From Ga0077530 sp046293075 (GTDB lineage: Bacteria; Pseudomonadota; Alphaproteobacteria; Rhizobiales; Hyphomicrobiaceae): a stretch of DNA of 64,000 bases. The notes under the pieces are model-generated. The model saw only the letters and a list, made by a program, of their open reading frames with translations, searched no databases and was not told the origin of the DNA. The position numbers and the translations under genes are program-made. The stretch spans positions 62,001 to 126,000 of the forward strand of contig JBKBPL010000007.1 of NCBI GenBank assembly GCA_046293075.1, read 5' to 3'. The first letter of the stretch is position 1. Each line of letters opens with the position of its first letter. Positions 50,721 through 57,952 of the stretch are shown piece by piece.

Positions 50721-52626
50721 GCCCCTTCGCAGGCGACGGCATCGTACGGGCTATCGACGGCGGAACCTCAGCGACCGCTTGGTCCTGGCGAGACGCATGG
50801 GCGCGACGACGCGCATGTCGCAGTGCCATCCTTTGCCGACGACGATCGATCCGCTTTGCCAGATGGCGATTGACCTTCCTGAGCACCGCGAGCGCCGACC
50901 ATGCATAACCAAACGTCCAGCGCTTGAGATACAGCAGCCACAATGGATCATTCATGAGGCTGTGAAGCGAAAGACCGGCGACCCGACCCCAATACAGATC
51001 GAATTCGTCTGGTGAGAGGATCTCGAAGCCGCCGACATGCGCGGTCGACGCATCCAGGTCGCGCTCGAAGGCATCCTCATAGTCAACGATCTTGATCCGA
51101 TGACCGCTCTCAATGATCAGGTTGTGCGGCCTGAAATCGCGAAGCACGAAGCCGTGATCGAAGAATGCCTTGGCGCTCAAGAGCGCTTTGCGCAATGCCC
51201 ATACAGGCATGGGTAGACCGAACCGCGTGCGCACGTCGGCGTAGTAGGGCATCACGACGAAGTTCCTGCCGCTTTCCAGAACGGCAGGAACCACATCCGG
51301 AAATATTCGGCCGAGAGTCGTGAGCGCGCGCAGCTCGCGCCGGAAGAACGCCTCCTTTCCGGGACGAAACCGCTTGCGAACGGCCAGGCTGCCGTCCGAA
51401 CGCCGGATGAGCTCGACGATGGCGCGGCGCCCGCTCCGATCAAGGCGGCGCACGACCTCTCCGGGCGCCTCAGCAGCCGCGGTCAGCCGAGCCGCTGCAT
51501 CAAGAATGGAGTCGCGGGTATCGGCAAACAGGAGATCGAGGTGGCTCATCGCCTCCAGGGCGTTGTCCGAGGAGTGAACGACATTGCATCTTTGCGCTGC
51601 CGGAAGGCTCTTGTTTGACCAGTCACGAATGCGGTCCTTTGAAGCGAAAACGCGCTGGTTGTCGGCGCGGGGATGGCGTTCTTTCAATCGTCGGGCGGGG
51701 GGAATGGGGAATACGTCGAAAACGGCCAACGCGACAGCCGGTCCGCCGCCCGATATCGGCCATGGGCCTCGACCCCAGTTTCCGCCGCGGATCTCTCGTT
51801 CGCTGCGGGCCCGGCACGCTTCGGAAAGGTGACGGATCGCGAGAACGTCGAAGCCATCCTCTCGAAGGAGATCGGCGATCGCCTCGACCGCGCACGGGCG
51901 TTCAAGAGCGCGCTCGCGGAGGATAAAGACCGCGAGACCTTCGACAACAGGCCAATCCCTCCGAACGGCCGCCACGCGCGACCGGATCCATGGGTCATCA
52001 GGCAGCACCCGTTCCATGAAATCAAGGCTCGGCCGCCAGCCCGCGCGAGCGAGTTCTTCGTCCAGCGCATTCATCTCGATGTCGACGGTGATGCCGACCT
52101 CGCCGGCCAGTGATTGGAGGGCCGCCGCGTAATCATGCTCTGGCGCGCGGTGCGATCGGAGGTCCGGGGACGAGACCGGGAGGCCTGAACGCAGGCCTTT
52201 GTGATAGAGCGCGTGAAAGGCCAAGCTATGGAAATGATCCCTCGCAGAGGGCACCATCGCACCCGACGAATGGCGCACGGCGCGCTCAAGCACGCCTTGC
52301 GCCAGATGGGGTGGGTAGTAGGCGATGCCGCGATAGCCGCTGCCGGACAGGCCCGAGACGCTGTAGACATCGCAGCGGATGAGGTCGTTGCGGCCAAGCA
52401 GCCGCGCGCTCAGCGGCCGTGGCGTGAGCAGAGCCCGTACCTTATCGACATCCTCATCGTGCACGAGAATGTCGATGTCCTCACCTGGTGCCAAATCGGG
52501 CAGCGTATCAAACCATCGCAGAACGACGTAGCGGCAGCGCGCGGCATTCAGCCCTGCAAAGAAATCATCGGGTGACCTTTTGCGAGGGAGGAAGCGGCGT
52601 GCCGATCGTCGAGCAGGTTTCCCCAT
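50716..52626 (-). CDS. Three-domain protein: nucleotidyltransferase-like, NDP-kinase-like and protein/sugar-kinase-like
   Basis: 636 residues from ATG 52626 (AGGGA upstream); a TTG at 52686 is an alternative. Residues 30-70 resemble a nucleotidyltransferase: RYVVLRWFDTLPD then Asp50 and Asp52 in GEDIDILV, but the usual Gly-Ser loop is missing. Residues 228-368 align without gaps to the nucleoside-diphosphate-kinase start (FILRERALERPCAVEAIADL against IIKPDAV..GEII) and keep NVVHSSDNALEAM, with His351 at the phospho-histidine position; the catalytic Lys is Arg237. Residues 400-560 are kinase-fold: Lys418 (AVRKRF), Glu431, Asp497 and Asn502 (LRDFRPHN) and Asp515 (KIVDYEDA). The basic C-terminus resembles RIO/LPS-kinase proteins. 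Domain calls are by eye. Function unknown; envelope-polysaccharide phosphorylation is a guess. Confidence 0.7.
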   Translation of the reverse strand: MGKPARRSARRFLPRKRSPDDFFAGLNAARCRYVVLRWFDTLPDLAPGEDIDILVHDEDVDKVRALLTPRPLSARLLGRNDLIRCDVYSVSGLSGSGYRGIAYYPPHLAQGVLERAVRHSSGAMVPSARDHFHSLAFHALYHKGLRSGLPVSSPDLRSHRAPEHDYAAALQSLAGEVGITVDIEMNALDEELARAGWRPSLDFMERVLPDDPWIRSRVAAVRRDWPVVEGLAVFILRERALERPCAVEAIADLLREDGFDVLAIRHLSEACRARSEREIRGGNWGRGPWPISGGGPAVALAVFDVFPIPPARRLKERHPRADNQRVFASKDRIRDWSNKSLPAAQRCNVVHSSDNALEAMSHLDLLFADTRDSILDAAARLTAAAEAPGEVVRRLDRSGRRAIVELIRRSDGSLAVRKRFRPGKEAFFRRELRALTTLGRIFPDVVPAVLESGRNFVVMPYYADVRTRFGLPMPVWALRKALLSAKAFFDHGFVLRDFRPHNLIIESGHRIKIVDYEDAFERDLDASTAHVGGFEILSPDEFDLYWGRVAGLSLHSLMNDPLWLLYLKRWTFGYAWSALAVLRKVNRHLAKRIDRRRQRMALRHARRRAHASRQDQAVAEVPPSIARTMPSPAKGH

Positions 52627-52712
52627 TGGTCCCTGCGGTGAAGACGAAGACGTAGCTTGAGAGGGTACCACTGAAGCGTCGCGCAAGGGTCATAAAATTG
52701 TCACATAAGGGC

Positions 52713-52747
52713 TTGCATCCACAGATTGCGTCCTTTTGCGGATGCAA
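52713..52747. promoter_or_regulatory. Inverted repeat upstream of the kinase-like gene
   Basis: TTGCATCC (52713-52720) / GGATGCAA (52740-52747) with a 19-nt centre, roughly 90-120 bp upstream of the kinase-like gene start, in an AT-richer stretch (ATAAAATTGTCACATAAG nearby). An alternative pairing CAGATTGC/GCAATC overlaps it. Operator or leader hairpin cannot be distinguished. Confidence 0.35.
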
Positions 52748-52858
52748 TCGTCTGTCGGATCTGTCCGCGCGCGGCCCGCTGCAGTTCCGCGCACGCCCCG
52801 CGGGAATATGGATGAGTGGATACCGGCGGCCCATTGGCCAACGTCGAGCGCGTGCCGA

Positions 52859-54073
52859 TCAGCGTTGCAGCCGCGCAGCTTGCGGGCAGAGGTCAAAGGC
52901 GCGGATCAGCGCAGATTCGCGGTTCGGGAAGGCATCACCGATGCGCGCGCCGCCGACCGCGTAGGTCTCGATGAAGCTCGCGGCGAGTTCTTCCTCCTGC
53001 CCGTCGAGTACCTGGAGCGCTGTCAGATGCAACTCCTCGCCAACGATGGTCTGGATGAGGACGTTGCGGCTGCCGCCATAGCTCGCCGTCCACACTTTGC
53101 ACGCGCGCGGGCGTTGGGCGGGTACAGGGGCCTGCACCAGCGGCCCGGTCGACGCCTCAGCCTTCGATCGGCCTTGCGGGGCGGTCGACGCTGCAGCCGT
53201 TCGGACATTTGTTGCCCGTATGGGCTCGTCATCGTCGTTCACGACGAGGATTTCGTCCGGTGGCAGGGCGCGGCCGCGCGGCGCCGTGCGCTGGGTACGC
53301 GCGGCTTGAGCGGGCGCCGCTGCTGCAGGGCTCGCCTGAGCCTGCCGTGCGGGCGCGGCGCGCTCGTTCGCAGCGATCTGCATTTCCGGCGCGCCGTCGC
53401 AGAACTGTGCGCGGAAGCGGCTGGCAATGGACTCGATGGAGGCCCCGTACTTGTTGTCGACGGCCCAGCGGCCGGCGAGATCACGATAGGTTACCGGCCG
53501 CCCGATCGCTTGCGACAGCTCGACGACCTTCTGCTGAACCTCGCGCGTTCTCGGCGCAACTGGCCGCTCGACGAGCTCGCCCGAGTAGGCCACGAGGTGC
53601 TGGATCTGGGCGAGGACGCCGGTCGACACGTCGGGATAGCGGTCGCCAGGCACGCCGCCGCCAGTGGCGCCAATGCCGGCGAAGTTGTTCTGGCTCGGCC
53701 GCACATCGCCCCACTTGCCGCTGCCTGTGCGGTAGGTGAGGAAGTTGGTCTCGATCAGCATTTGATAGAAGGCGTAGTCCCAGCGCACGCTGTAGCGCTC
53801 GCCGTGGGTCTTGTAATAGCGGGCGATCGCCTTGAACTGCGGCGCCAGCCGCTTGTTGCGTTGTTCAAGGAAGTGCATCAGCCGCTCGGGCGTCACGCAC
53901 GCCGGCACGCGGTTGCGCTCATGCGTGCGGATCTCTGGCAGCGCCGCGGCCGGCACGGCGGTGCTGGCTGCGACGACGAATGCGGCCGACAGGCCGAGCC
54001 ACACGGCGCGCCAAGCCTTGTGCCCAATCGAGGCGCGCGAGCGTTCGCGCATACTGGCAATGACCCCCGTCAT
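52859..54073 (-). CDS. GH73-like glucosaminidase-domain envelope protein (paralogue 1)
   Basis: 404 residues from ATG 54073 with GAGG upstream. Signal segment near 20-45 (ending VPAAA). Residues 55-215 form a lysozyme-like glucosaminidase domain: RWDYAFYQMLIETNFLTY, with Glu108 as likely acid, followed by SQNNFAGIGATGGG and PDVSTGVLAQIQHLVAYSGE, and closed by a Cys (FRAQFCDG). A low-complexity Ala/Pro linker follows, then a roughly 80-residue C-terminal module CKVWTASYGGSRNVLIQ..AFDLCP with two cysteines. Predicted periplasmic peptidoglycan hydrolase. Tandem with a closely related gene upstream. Confidence 0.85.
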   Translation of the reverse strand: MTGVIASMRERSRASIGHKAWRAVWLGLSAAFVVAASTAVPAAALPEIRTHERNRVPACVTPERLMHFLEQRNKRLAPQFKAIARYYKTHGERYSVRWDYAFYQMLIETNFLTYRTGSGKWGDVRPSQNNFAGIGATGGGVPGDRYPDVSTGVLAQIQHLVAYSGELVERPVAPRTREVQQKVVELSQAIGRPVTYRDLAGRWAVDNKYGASIESIASRFRAQFCDGAPEMQIAANERAAPARQAQASPAAAAPAQAARTQRTAPRGRALPPDEILVVNDDDEPIRATNVRTAAASTAPQGRSKAEASTGPLVQAPVPAQRPRACKVWTASYGGSRNVLIQTIVGEELHLTALQVLDGQEEELAASFIETYAVGGARIGDAFPNRESALIRAFDLCPQAARLQR

Positions 54074-54153
54074 GCGACCCTCTTGAACGGTTGCGCGGCT
54101 TCTAGCGTCCGCTCCCCCTCCAACCGCTCCCTCGATGCCATCGGCCCTGGTGC

Positions 54154-55443
54154 TCAGCCCTCGGGGCAGAGCTCGAAAGCCTTTTCCAGCGCCTGAATCT
54201 GACTCGTGAAAACACGCTCAATATGGCCGCCCTTTGCATACGCGGCGATGTAGGCGGCGGCCTCCCGCTTCTCAGCACCCTCGTTGACGTCGAGCACCGT
54301 GTAGTTCACGCCCTCCGGCGTCGGGGCCTTGATGAGGATCGCCTTGCTGCCGCCATAGCTGGCGGTCCACACGCGGCACGAGGTCTTGGCGGGCGGCGCC
54401 GGCGGGGCGGGCGGCGGCTGCGTCATGCTCTTGAGGATGCTCCCCACGGTCGAGGCGGCCTGCATGAGCGGCGAGAGCGGCGCAGCGGGCTCGTTTGGCT
54501 GCGCATTGGCTGGGGGCATCGGGTTGGTCCGCGTGCCCGCGCCGATGGAGGCCGTTTCGAGCGGCGGCGTCGCTGCGGCGGCGGGCTCGCTCTCCGTGGC
54601 GAGCGCGCCGAGGCCGGCGCCGCCGAGGCTGCTGCGGCGCGTCTGGCCACTTGCGTGCGCCTCTTCAATGGCGCGCTGGGCCAGTTCGCGGCCTGACACG
54701 GCCGGGCGCGTGCGCTGGCCGGTGGCCTCGTCAGGCTGTGCGGCTGTGCGGATGCCCACCGGGTCCCGACGCTCGGGTCGGGCCTCGGCGAGGAGCTCAG
54801 GCGCGGGATCGGGCGAATTGCAGAAGCGCTCGGCAAAGATTTCGGCGTGCTTGGCGATCAGTTGCCCGTAGGTCTTGCTGCTCGCCCATTTCTCGCCGAG
54901 GTGGGCATAGGTCATCGGGCCCTTTATGCCGGCGCGCCAGCCGTCGAGTACCTTCCATTCGATGACCTTCTGGGTCCGTTCCGCAACCGGGGCCTCGATG
55001 GGCTCGCCCGCGTACATGAGCACGTGCTGCAGATGAGCGAGCACGCCCGTCGAGACATCGGGGAAGCTCTCGCCCGATACGCCACGGCCGGTGGCGCCGA
55101 GGCCGGCGAAGTTGTTCTGGCTCGGGCTCACGTTGCCGCGCCGGCCCTTCTCACGCTCGAACGTGAGGTAGCCAGTCTCGACGATCATTTGGAAGAAAGC
55201 ATAGTCCCACCGCAGGCCGAGAGCCTCGCCGTGGCGCATGTACTCGACGGCAATCTTCTGGAATTGAGGACTGAGCCGCGGATTGCGGTCCCTGATGAAG
55301 GCCATCAACCGGCCGGGCGTCACACACTCCGGCACCACGTTCGACGGCGAGGTCTTGATGGGAGGAAGGCTCTCTGCAGCGAGGCCTGTGCCCGGCAGGA
55401 GAAGAACAGCGGCGAGAACGCCAACAGACGCACGAAACGACAT
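54154..55443 (-). CDS. GH73-like glucosaminidase-domain envelope protein (paralogue 2)
   Basis: 429 residues. Signal peptide 1-23 (LAAVLLLPGTGLAAE). The glucosaminidase domain (about 35-200) matches paralogue 1 line by line: VPECVTPGRLMAFI, RWDYAFFQMIVETGYLTF (Glu89), SPSQNNFAGLGATGRG and FPDVSTGVLAHLQHVLMYAGE. A Pro/Ala linker precedes the C-terminal module CRVWTASYGGSKAILIK..AFELCPEG. It is 80 bp upstream of paralogue 1 on the same strand, so they probably share a transcript and arose by duplication. Wall-remodelling function is inferred. Confidence 0.85.
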   Translation of the reverse strand: MSFRASVGVLAAVLLLPGTGLAAESLPPIKTSPSNVVPECVTPGRLMAFIRDRNPRLSPQFQKIAVEYMRHGEALGLRWDYAFFQMIVETGYLTFEREKGRRGNVSPSQNNFAGLGATGRGVSGESFPDVSTGVLAHLQHVLMYAGEPIEAPVAERTQKVIEWKVLDGWRAGIKGPMTYAHLGEKWASSKTYGQLIAKHAEIFAERFCNSPDPAPELLAEARPERRDPVGIRTAAQPDEATGQRTRPAVSGRELAQRAIEEAHASGQTRRSSLGGAGLGALATESEPAAAATPPLETASIGAGTRTNPMPPANAQPNEPAAPLSPLMQAASTVGSILKSMTQPPPAPPAPPAKTSCRVWTASYGGSKAILIKAPTPEGVNYTVLDVNEGAEKREAAAYIAAYAKGGHIERVFTSQIQALEKAFELCPEG

Positions 55444-55522
55444 TCGACACCTAACTCGGCTACGCGACGCAACACCCCCGACAGCGCGCCCACGGTTTCC
55501 CGTTAAGCTTATTAGGCGCTTA

Positions 55523-55532
55523 CCATTAATGG
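55523..55532. promoter_or_regulatory. Palindromic site upstream of the glucosaminidase genes
   Basis: CCATTAATGG is a perfect 10-bp palindrome about 80 bp before the start of paralogue 2, within an AT-rich patch that also has CGTTAAGCTTATTAG. It is a plausible operator; a CtrA half-site-like TTAA occurs nearby but not the full TTAA-N7-TTAA. Confidence 0.3.
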
Positions 55533-55650
55533 AGCGTTACCCTTAGGCTCACGCTGACCATCATGAGGAACGTGGCCGATGTTTGCGGCGCCAGTTGGGG
55601 CAGGGCAGGGAGGAAATGTGGCGACGCCATGGGCGCCGCTCGCCCGCGGA

Positions 55651-56550
55651 TCAGACGTTGAGCAGGATGATGACGCCGATGACAACAAGTGCGATGCCGA
55701 GCCCTTCCCGCGAGGCGACGCCCTGCTTGAACATGCTGCGGGCGACGATCTGGGCGAAGAAGATCTCGACGAGGGCCAGCGTGCGGACGCGGGCCGCGCT
55801 CTCGAGCGCAAAGGCGAGGAACCACATCTGTGAGGCGAACGCGCCCATGAAGCCGGCGAGCATCGAAGGCCGCCAGGCACGGAAGATGGCTATGAGGCGC
55901 GCGCGCTCGAATATCCCGAGATAAGCGGTGAGCGCGGCCGTCTGCATGACGAGGCCGACGGCGAGCGTCGTCGTCGCGGCGACAACGAAGTTCGGGTGCT
56001 CGAGAGCGAGAATCCCGCCGCGATAGCCGATGGCCGAAATACCGAAAACCGCGCCCGATGCGAGCCCGAGGAGCGCCGGCTGCCAGCCGCCGTCCGCGAC
56101 CGCCGCTGCTTGGTCTTTCGGCCACGACATGAGCAGTACGCCGGCACAGGCGATGAGGATCGCGATCGTGAGCGGCACGCTCAGCGCATCACCGAGAAAG
56201 ACGAGACCGAACAGCGCCACGTGCACGGGCTCGATCTTGATCAGCGCCGTCGTCACCACAAAGGATTTCTGCTTGAGAGCCGCAAGCAGCATCGCGGTCG
56301 CGGCGATCTGGGAGCCGGCGCCGAGCACTGTCCAGGCAATCATGCGGCCGTTAAGAGCGGGGAAGACATGGCCGGTGGCCGTCAGCACGACGACGAGAAA
56401 GAGGAGCGCGAAGGGCAGCCCGAAGAGAAAGCGCACGTGAGTCGCGCCGACTGTGCCGAGCGTCGCCGTCAGCTCCTTCTGCATAGCATTGCGCAGTGTC
56501 TGGCCGAACGCCGCCACCACGGTGAAAACCGCCCACAGCCCGATAGACAC
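55651..56550 (-). CDS. EamA/DMT-superfamily transporter
   Basis: 299 residues with ten hydrophobic helices in two five-helix repeats. The first EamA repeat includes LRNAMQKELTATLGTVGATHVRFLFGLPFALL. The second includes ASQMWFLAFALESAARVRTLALVEIFFAQIVA, where the conserved helix pattern of the family ends in a 4-residue Pro/Gly-poor loop. It ends MFKQGVASREGLGIALVVIGVIILL. Probably an inner-membrane exporter of metabolites. The substrate is unknown. Confidence 0.9.
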   Translation of the reverse strand: MSIGLWAVFTVVAAFGQTLRNAMQKELTATLGTVGATHVRFLFGLPFALLFLVVVLTATGHVFPALNGRMIAWTVLGAGSQIAATAMLLAALKQKSFVVTTALIKIEPVHVALFGLVFLGDALSVPLTIAILIACAGVLLMSWPKDQAAAVADGGWQPALLGLASGAVFGISAIGYRGGILALEHPNFVVAATTTLAVGLVMQTAALTAYLGIFERARLIAIFRAWRPSMLAGFMGAFASQMWFLAFALESAARVRTLALVEIFFAQIVARSMFKQGVASREGLGIALVVIGVIILLNV

Positions 56551-56664
56551 GTGAGTGCCTCCCCGATCCCAGGAACAGCAGGCGATAACATCGAAGATGC
56601 CGCGCCGCCAGCGGTGCGGCGCGGGCCGCTCTGCGGTGGACGCGGGGCTGATCCTTGGCGGGCC

Positions 56665-57144
56665 TCAGCCCTCGAGACGCCAGGACCTGTCGGCCATCCG
56701 GCAGGCCACACCTTCCGTACGGGCGCTGTTCGGGCCGGCGGTCAGGGTCATGACGATGTGGCGGCAGACGCGGCCCTGCGCGTCCTTGAAGGAGGCCGTC
56801 GGACGGATCACGCCGGACAGGCGGCCATTGCGCCGGTGCCAGACGTAGGAGGCGCCGTCTCCGAGCTCGCTGAGCGCGAGGTGCACGGCTTCAAGGGCGG
56901 CCAACTCGTCGGCGGCGCCAAGCCTCGGCGCGGCGTCGATCGGCGTGGCGTCGGCATACTTCGGCCGCGGCCAGGGCCTCGCGTTCTCGCTGTCGGGGCA
57001 GGTGCAGGTCGCCGCGTCCGGCTTCTTGGGTGGTGTCTTGTCGGTGGCGTGGACGAGAGCTGGGGCCAGGATCAGCACGCTCCCGAGAACGACACTCGAC
57101 GAAAACGCCAGCGCAAGCGCCAGCTGGCCGGGGAATGGACGCAT
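56665..57144 (-). CDS. Secreted protein with a C-terminal surface-antigen-like module
   Basis: 159 residues. Signal peptide about 1-33 (LALALAFSSSVVLGSVLILAPALVHA). A short Pro/Lys segment with CTCPD follows. The last roughly 60 residues (YVWHRRNGRLSGVIRP, FKDAQGRVCRHIVMTL, VACRMADRSWRLEG) resemble the module found at the end of rickettsial 17-kDa antigen and related proteins: a Cys after a DxxGRxCR phrase, and a final CRxxDxSWR. Function of that module is unknown. Periplasmic or outer-membrane location is inferred. Confidence 0.7.
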   Translation of the reverse strand: MRPFPGQLALALAFSSSVVLGSVLILAPALVHATDKTPPKKPDAATCTCPDSENARPWPRPKYADATPIDAAPRLGAADELAALEAVHLALSELGDGASYVWHRRNGRLSGVIRPTASFKDAQGRVCRHIVMTLTAGPNSARTEGVACRMADRSWRLEG

Positions 57145-57294
57145 GGTACGGAACTCGACTAGAGGTTACGCAGGCGATCCGTGGCAACGGATCGAACTGT
57201 GGCAGGATGACGTGGCTTGGTTAAGGCCGCGTTGACGCACGTGCCACACATGTTGTGGAAATCGCACCCGCCGAGCGGGCAGGATGGCTGAGCA

Positions 57295-57939
57295 ATGTCC
57301 GGAACTCATGAGCATAAGGGGGCGGGTGAGGATTTCACGGCGGCGGAGGAGCCCTTTGCGCTGTTCGCGCAATGGCTCGGCGAGGCCGAGGCGAGCGAGC
57401 CGAACGACCCCAATGCGATGGCGCTCGCGACGGTCGGCGCCGACGGCCTGCCCAATGTTCGCATGGTCCTGCTCAAGGGCGTGGACGGCGCTGATGCGGC
57501 CCCGCGCGGCTTTGTCTTCTACACGAACCTCGAAAGCGCCAAGGGCCGCGAGCTCGCGGGCAGCCCGAAGGCGGCGCTCTGTTTCCACTGGAAGAGCTTG
57601 AGGCGACAGGTACGCGTGCGCGGCATCGTTTCGGCGGTGAGCGATGCCGAGGCGGACCAGTACTTCGCGACGCGGGCGCGCGGCAGCCGGCTCGGCGCCT
57701 GGGCGAGCGCCCAGTCGCGGCCGCTCGAGAGCCGCTTCGCGCTCGAGAAGGCCGTAGCCGCGGTGACGGCGCGCTATGCGATCGGCGAGATCCCGCGCCC
57801 GCCGCACTGGTCGGGCTTCCGCGTCGCGCCGCTCGAGATCGAGTTCTGGCACGACCGGCCGTTCCGGCTTCACGATCGCCTCGTGTTCCGGCGCGCCGAT
57901 GTCAGGGGAAGCTGGGAAAAACAGCGCCTCTATCCGTAA
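57295..57939 (+). CDS. pdxH: Pyridoxine/pyridoxamine 5'-phosphate oxidase
   Basis: 214 residues. It oxidises PNP/PMP to pyridoxal phosphate with FMN. FMN-binding MALATVGADGLPNVRMVLLKG, GFVFYTNLESAKGRELAGSPKAALCFHWK, and RQVRVRG are in the normal order. SRLGAWASAQSRPLESR is the substrate loop, PPHWSGFRVAPLEIEFW follows, and the C-terminal signature is RRADVRGSWEKQRLYP. It converges on the following membrane gene with 13 bp between stops. Confidence 0.97.
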   Translation: MSGTHEHKGAGEDFTAAEEPFALFAQWLGEAEASEPNDPNAMALATVGADGLPNVRMVLLKGVDGADAAPRGFVFYTNLESAKGRELAGSPKAALCFHWKSLRRQVRVRGIVSAVSDAEADQYFATRARGSRLGAWASAQSRPLESRFALEKAVAAVTARYAIGEIPRPPHWSGFRVAPLEIEFWHDRPFRLHDRLVFRRADVRGSWEKQRLYP

Positions 57940-57952
57940 GGGCGCCGGCGCC

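Noticed and set aside
52690..52834. Small protein gene starting at 52690 region on the minus strand (MTLARRFSG...)
   Set aside because: It overlaps the start of the kinase-like gene in another frame, has no motif or Shine-Dalgarno sequence, and is most simply a leader overlap.
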